From: an uncultured Bacteroidia bacterium | Lineage (GTDB): Bacteria > Bacteroidota > Bacteroidia > Bacteroidales > Prolixibacteraceae | Length of the DNA: 8,405 bases | Assembly: GCA_903859795.1 (NCBI GenBank) | Contig: CAIOOC010000629.1 | Location: 1 to 8,405, forward strand | Direction of reading: 5' to 3' | In this document: piece after piece, positions 4,881 to 8,405 of the stretch | Numbering within the stretch: the stretch's first letter is position 1 | Layout: every line of letters begins with the position of its first letter | Notes under the pieces: model-generated | What the model saw: the letters and a program-made list of their open reading frames with translations, nothing else | What the model was told of the DNA's origin: nothing | Databases searched by the model: none | Translations under genes and position numbers: made by a program

Positions 4881-6078
4881 CAGTTAGGCCTGCCAAATCG
4901 GCCAGTAAGGCACAAGCCAGTGCGTGTTTTGTTTTTTTTATCCCCACAGAACCGAAATATACAGCCAGTACGAAAAATGTTGTGTCGCCTGCTCCCTGCA
5001 CTATACACGACAATCTTCCAATAAATGAATCAGCTCCGGCCGTTTTCATTACGTCTACCATCATACCTCGTGAACCACTGCCGCTCAGAGGTTTCATGAG
5101 CGCTGTAGGTAATGCTCCTATGAAATCTGTGTTTATACCTGCCGACTCAATGATCCATCTGAAACCTGAAATCAGAAAATCCATCGCTCCTGAAGCCCTG
5201 AACACACCTATCGCTACCAGAATGGCAACCAGATAAGGGATGATTTTTACTGCAGTTGAAAAACCCTCTTTTGCACCATCAATAAATGTTTCATATACAT
5301 TTATTTTTTTCCGGAGTCCAAGCAAGAGGAATCCAACTATTATCGAAAATAGAATAAGGTTGCTAAATACCTTTGAATATAGTGCAAGACTCTGAGCGGG
5401 AAGGGTATGGGTCAAATAGATCAAACCAAAAACAAACACAAACATTCCAGATAAATAGGAGATTATGGTACGATCCCATAAGTTTATGCGTTGATATATT
5501 GATACTCCTATAAGTCCGGTGAGTGTAGAGAAAAATGTGGCCAGTAAAATCGGAATAAAAACATCGGAAGGATCATGAGCACCCAGTTGGGCCCTGTAAA
5601 CCATAATCGAGATGGGAATAATGGTCAGCCCGGATGCATTTAAAACAAGAAACATTATTTGAGCATTGGAGGCCACCTCCTTATTGGGATTTGATTTTTG
5701 CATTTCTCCCATCGCCTGCAGTCCCATTGGTGTGGCGGCGTTGTCTAGTCCAAGCATATTGGCAGCAAAATTCATCATCATGGGTCCGTAGGCAGGATGA
5801 TTTCTGCCAAGTTCAGGGAAGAGTTTGTTGAAAAAAGGTCCGATTAGACGGGAAATAATCGTTACAATTCCCCCTTTTTCCCCTATTTTCATTATCCCCG
5901 ACCATAATGTAAGTACTCCGGTAAGTCCCAGAGATATCTCAAATCCACTTTTGGCCATATCAAAAGTGGAATTTATCATTTCAGGAAAAACCAGTGTATC
6001 CCCAAAAACAATTAGTTTAATAAGGCCAATTACAAAGGCAACTAAAAAAAAGAATGTCCAGATGTAATTAAGAGCCAT
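4846..6078 (-). CDS. fused SpmA-SpmB-type membrane protein (two Gate/nucleoside-recognition domains)
   Basis: 410-residue polytopic inner-membrane protein joining the equivalents of Bacillus spore maturation proteins SpmA and SpmB. The SpmA-like half (about 1-200) carries FAANMLGLDNAATPMGLQAM (104-123) and LNASGLTIIP (146-155). The SpmB-like half (about 235-410) carries DGAKEGFSTAVKIIPYLVA (267-285), the PLSGSGSRG loop (330-338), QGAGDTTFFVLAVYFGSVGI (361-380) and HALACALLADLAG (385-397). Both halves belong to the Gate (nucleoside-recognition) domain family. In sporeformers SpmA and SpmB affect spore-core dehydration; in non-sporulating bacteria the role and substrate are unknown, and the name 'nucleoside transporter' would be unproven. 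It starts 17 bases after the DUF6807 gene and is surely in the same operon. Its stop codon sits in a long inverted repeat. Confidence 0.93.
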   Translation of the reverse strand: MALNYIWTFFFLVAFVIGLIKLIVFGDTLVFPEMINSTFDMAKSGFEISLGLTGVLTLWSGIMKIGEKGGIVTIISRLIGPFFNKLFPELGRNHPAYGPMMMNFAANMLGLDNAATPMGLQAMGEMQKSNPNKEVASNAQIMFLVLNASGLTIIPISIMVYRAQLGAHDPSDVFIPILLATFFSTLTGLIGVSIYQRINLWDRTIISYLSGMFVFVFGLIYLTHTLPAQSLALYSKVFSNLILFSIIVGFLLLGLRKKINVYETFIDGAKEGFSTAVKIIPYLVAILVAIGVFRASGAMDFLISGFRWIIESAGINTDFIGALPTALMKPLSGSGSRGMMVDVMKTAGADSFIGRLSCIVQGAGDTTFFVLAVYFGSVGIKKTKHALACALLADLAGLTAAILIGYLFFH

Positions 6079-6095
6079 GTAAACGAGTTTATACT

Positions 6096-7160
6096 TTAAT
6101 ATTTGCCGGCAAAATCTTCTGAAAGGCTATTTATTTCGGTGTCAGTAAGATCACCACCCGAATGAATAACAATACGATACCTGAAAATAACAGATTTACC
6201 CGATGGAATCGAATAATTCAGTGTCTCCTTGCCCTTCGTAAAAATACTCCACCCCAATGGATTGGCAGAGAAAAGGCCATAACCTCTGGCATGCCAATAG
6301 GTAGGATAACTTTGGTTTTTAGGGTGATCACAGATTACAATCGCAATCTTTTCATTTCCAATTATGCCGTTAAGGTCCATCCATTTGGCCCGACTGCTCC
6401 AAACTGCATCATCTTTTATTCCTTCACTGCTTCGGTAACTTCCTGATACTCCTTCGTTAGTCATCTTTTTTACCGTTGTTGGATTTCCCTGGGCGTCTGT
6501 CATAATCACTTCATCTTTTGAAGGAAGTTCAAGCTGGCGTGCAACACGAATTGCCATCAAACCTTCTTTGTTATCTTTCATCGAAACTGTTCCATTTGTA
6601 GCAGTAAGTGTTGCAATTCTGTCAATTATTCGTGTTGATCCTCTTGCAATAAAATAGAATTCAGTCTTCTCCAGAAGTAATTCTTTCCCTGACGGATCAA
6701 TCCAGCTTGCTGTCGTTACAAGCAATGCTTTGCCTTTTCCTTCTTCCGTATGATTAATATTAAGGTGCTTAATGGTGCCATACCCGTTTTTCTTTTCAGA
6801 TGGGATAGCAGTTGAATTATTCCAGAAATCCAGTCCATTAACATCTCCATAATTAAACCATATACCTACATGATGAGGATGGTCAACCCTTTCACCAGCT
6901 CTCGAATTGATTGGATATCCGCGGGTTATTTCAGTCCCTTCAGAAGTCATTACAGGATATAAAACCGGTTTCATAACATTATCCGGCCAGCGATAAGATG
7001 TAAAAAGTTTTCCGTCAATTAACACATCAACTTTTTTATCACTTTCTTTAACGATCAATTTAAATTTGAGATCTGTTTTGTTTTTCGTTTCAGCACCAAT
7101 AGTACCTAATGATATAAGGAACAGGAATAGCGCAATACGTGAAATCAACTTCATTTTCAT
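6096..7160 (-). CDS. exported DUF6807 (PmoA-like) family protein
   Basis: 354-residue protein with a Sec signal peptide (Lys-rich start, hydrophobic core about 7-20, likely cleavage after Ala23 in TIGA-E), so it is periplasmic or surface-exposed. The rest is beta-rich. Family landmarks are KPVLYPVMTSEGTEITRGYP (64-83), GERVDHPHHVGIWF (89-102, with His94, His96 and His97), the motif GLDFW (109-113), CDHP (277-280), YWHARGYGLFSANPLGWS (288-305) and a strand-rich C-terminus. The family has often been labelled 'methane oxygenase PmoA', but it is not the particulate methane monooxygenase subunit; members are common in carbohydrate-degrading Bacteroidota and Planctomycetota and have no proven reaction that I know of. 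The HPHH cluster suggests a metal or sugar-binding site by inference. It is the first gene of an operon with SpmA-SpmB; a second in-frame ATG at residue 3 is possible. Confidence 0.9.
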   Translation of the reverse strand: MKMKLISRIALFLFLISLGTIGAETKNKTDLKFKLIVKESDKKVDVLIDGKLFTSYRWPDNVMKPVLYPVMTSEGTEITRGYPINSRAGERVDHPHHVGIWFNYGDVNGLDFWNNSTAIPSEKKNGYGTIKHLNINHTEEGKGKALLVTTASWIDPSGKELLLEKTEFYFIARGSTRIIDRIATLTATNGTVSMKDNKEGLMAIRVARQLELPSKDEVIMTDAQGNPTTVKKMTNEGVSGSYRSSEGIKDDAVWSSRAKWMDLNGIIGNEKIAIVICDHPKNQSYPTYWHARGYGLFSANPLGWSIFTKGKETLNYSIPSGKSVIFRYRIVIHSGGDLTDTEINSLSEDFAGKY

Positions 7161-7239
7161 TTAAGTTTACAGGATTGTACAAGTTGTAAAAATAGTTAAT
7201 TATTGCTATTTTCACGGTTCAAAAAACGGATTGTTATTT
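7161..7239. promoter_or_regulatory. 79-bp divergent promoter region
   Basis: Short A/T-rich gap between the divergent DUF6807 and membrane-protein genes that must hold both promoters. On the plus strand TTG (7184-7186) and TATTTTCA (7207-7214) stand 20 bases apart, a partial match to the Bacteroidota -33/-7 layout. The minus strand shows only partial boxes. Neither gene has a Shine-Dalgarno sequence here. Confidence 0.35.
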
Positions 7240-8076
7240 ATGAAAACACTTCTATGGATCTTTGCCTTGTTACTTACATTATCGGCCGCTGTTTATCAAC
7301 GGATGACCGGTCCTACTTATCCTTTAAAGACAAAGGTTAATACAGAGACTCAGCATTTTCCGGTTGAATTCCTGCGTTCTCATTCAAGTGGGTCCGATTG
7401 TCCTGTAATTCTGCAAATTACAGATATTACTGTAAAGGGAACTCTTAGTTACAGAAAATATCCTACCCACGATGAAATGATAAAGGTCGATCTCAAACGA
7501 GAGGGAGATAAGTTGGTTGGTTACCTTCCTCATCAACCGCCTGCCGGAAAACTTGAATATAAAATTGATCTGGTAAAAAATGGTGTTCCTCTTAAATTCG
7601 GAACTGGCGCACCTGTAGTGATCCGTTTCACGGGTGATGTTCCGCATGTTGTTTTGGGAATCCATATTTTTTTGATGTTTCTTGCCATGTTTTTTAGCAA
7701 TATCGCGGGATTATTGGCTGTGTTTAATATTCGTTCCTATAAACTGATGGCATTGGTCACATTCGTAGTTTTAATCGCTGGTGGTCTTGTATTAGGCCCA
7801 ATTGTTCAGAAATATGCTTTTAATCATTACTGGACAGGTGCCCCTTTTGGATGGGACCTTACTGATAATAAAACATTGATTGCCATACTGGCATGGTTAT
7901 TGGCGATGGTGATGATACGCAAAAAGTATGCGCGACTATGGATTCTGTCAGCTTCTCTGATTACAATTATTATTTTCTCAATTCCTCACAGTTTACACGG
8001 TAGCCAGCTTAATGTGGAGACCGGAAAAATCATCCAGGGAAATATTATTCCGTATCTTGCAACTTTTCTGAAATAA
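7240..8076 (+). CDS. conserved-type membrane protein with periplasmic beta domain, unknown function
   Basis: 278-residue protein. The ATG at 7240 is preferred over an in-frame TTG at 7231 because it begins a normal MKTLLW membrane segment. Order of parts: N-terminal anchor or uncleaved signal (about 1-20), a beta-rich extracytoplasmic domain (about 25-133, with the stretch SYRKYPTHDEM, acidic/basic strands and LPHQPPAGKLEYKIDL, resembling an Ig-like sandwich), then four hydrophobic helices (about 136-162, 168-190, 210-226, 231-250). A loop between helices 3 and 4 has the motif APFGWDLTDNKT (201-212). Histidines near helix ends (142, 196, 250, 253) could bind a metal or haem, which is speculation. 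I recognise the architecture as one seen in Bacteroidota hypothetical proteins but know no function. It may be cotranscribed with the beta-barrel gene 78 bases downstream unless the hairpin between them terminates. Confidence 0.85.
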   Translation: MKTLLWIFALLLTLSAAVYQRMTGPTYPLKTKVNTETQHFPVEFLRSHSSGSDCPVILQITDITVKGTLSYRKYPTHDEMIKVDLKREGDKLVGYLPHQPPAGKLEYKIDLVKNGVPLKFGTGAPVVIRFTGDVPHVVLGIHIFLMFLAMFFSNIAGLLAVFNIRSYKLMALVTFVVLIAGGLVLGPIVQKYAFNHYWTGAPFGWDLTDNKTLIAILAWLLAMVMIRKKYARLWILSASLITIIIFSIPHSLHGSQLNVETGKIIQGNIIPYLATFLK

Positions 8077-8102
8077 ACAGAGTCATAATAAAATACCACC
8101 TT

Positions 8103-8136
8103 CCCTGATCCCAGAATGTGTCTGGAACCGGGTTTT
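8103..8136 (+). terminator. candidate terminator or attenuator
   Basis: CCAGA (8111-8115) and TCTGG (8121-8125) form a 5-bp stem with a 5-base loop; CCC (8103-8105) and GGG (8130-8132) can add an outer stem after an internal loop, and TTTT follows at 8133-8136. It lies 27 bases after the membrane-protein stop and 19 bases before the next ATG. The stem is interrupted and the T-run short, so read-through is likely. Confidence 0.45.
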
Positions 8137-8154
8137 AATTAATATGCGAATAGA

Positions 8155-8405
8155 ATGAAAAAAATATCGGTTCTCTTTATACTCGTTAGTTTGTCAATCA
8201 GTAGTATCGCTCAAACAGACAACTGGTATTTCTCTTTTTCGATGGGTGGTGCATGGCCCACTTCAACTTTTGGACAAACAAACAGTAGCGACAAATCTTC
8301 GGGATACGCCCAAAAGGGTTTTTCAATATTACTTGATGCTACTTATCCTTTTTCTGATCATTGGGGATTAAAGGGCTTAGCATTGATAAATACGAATACA
8401 ATTGA
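8155..8405 (+). CDS. outer-membrane beta-barrel protein, N-terminal part (cut by window edge)
   Basis: A frame opens at ATG 8155 and stays open for 83 codons to the end of the window. Residues 1-19 are a clear signal peptide (MKK, hydrophobic core, then SSIA with QTDN after it, the usual Bacteroidota pattern). The mature start alternates hydrophobic and polar residues as in beta-strands: WYFSFSMGGAWPTSTFG (about 23-39) and GFSILLDATYPFSDHWGLKGL (about 54-74), with a polar Ser/Gly/Lys loop between them. A strand ending in a short turn such as PFSDHWG is typical of small OmpW/porin-like outer-membrane barrels. The exact family cannot be told without the rest of the gene. Confidence 0.8.
   Translation, partial: MKKISVLFILVSLSISSIAQTDNWYFSFSMGGAWPTSTFGQTNSSDKSSGYAQKGFSILLDATYPFSDHWGLKGLALINTNTI

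Noticed and set aside
7384..7665. Minus-strand open frame of 93 codons inside the membrane-protein gene.
   Set aside because: It lies wholly inside a well-supported plus-strand gene and has no recognisable protein features.
1..8405. Mobile element, phage, CRISPR or defence system.
   Set aside because: No transposase, integrase, Cas, restriction or toxin-antitoxin proteins, no terminal repeats with target duplications and no repeat-spacer array were seen.

Overview
The window most likely comes from a bacterium of the phylum Bacteroidota, probably the Bacteroidales/Marinilabiliales side. It is A+T-rich, the genes are preceded by A/T- or U-rich leaders with almost no Shine-Dalgarno sequences, one candidate -7 box fits the Bacteroidota TAnnTTTG pattern, and signal peptides end in forms such as 'IAQ'. 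The protein set also fits: a TPR-like repeat protein, a DUF6807 protein, a fused SpmA-SpmB protein and an outer-membrane beta-barrel. The exact genus cannot be told from this stretch.

Layout. 1-1232 (+): 3' part of a gene for a TPR-like repeat protein whose 60-residue (180-bp) units are nearly identical at the left edge and degenerate further right; it runs off the left end. 1271-1828 (+): a DJ-1/PfpI-family protein, possibly in the same transcript. 1829-2042: a gene-free convergent gap holding an unusually strong 16-bp stem-loop and two smaller dyads. 2781-2043 (-): a two-gene operon of a CrcB/Fluc fluoride channel and a DUF190 protein, one base apart. 3017-3505 (+): a ferritin-like diiron protein. 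4202-3567 (-): a YkgJ-family cysteine-cluster protein. 4501-4695 (+): a tiny secreted, cysteine- and lysine-rich protein built from a duplicated 14-residue module, followed by a textbook terminator. 7160-4846 (-): a two-gene operon of an exported DUF6807 ('PmoA-like') protein and a fused SpmA-SpmB membrane protein whose stop codon lies inside a 13-bp perfect inverted repeat. 7240-8076 (+): an unrecognised inner-membrane protein with a periplasmic beta-rich domain. 8155-8405 (+): the start of an outer-membrane beta-barrel protein, cut by the right edge.

How the genes relate. This looks like an ordinary chromosomal housekeeping/stress region, not a mobile island: no transposase, integrase, phage, CRISPR or RNA gene was found. 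Several genes concern ions, metals or thiols (fluoride export, ferritin-like, YkgJ cysteine cluster, Cys-rich secreted peptide, DJ-1), but they sit in separate transcription units, so a shared system is not shown. The best candidates for something undescribed are the Cys-rich exported miniprotein, the structured intergenic element at 1890-1993, the mosaic tandem repeat at the left edge, and the DUF6807/SpmAB pair with its stop-codon hairpin.
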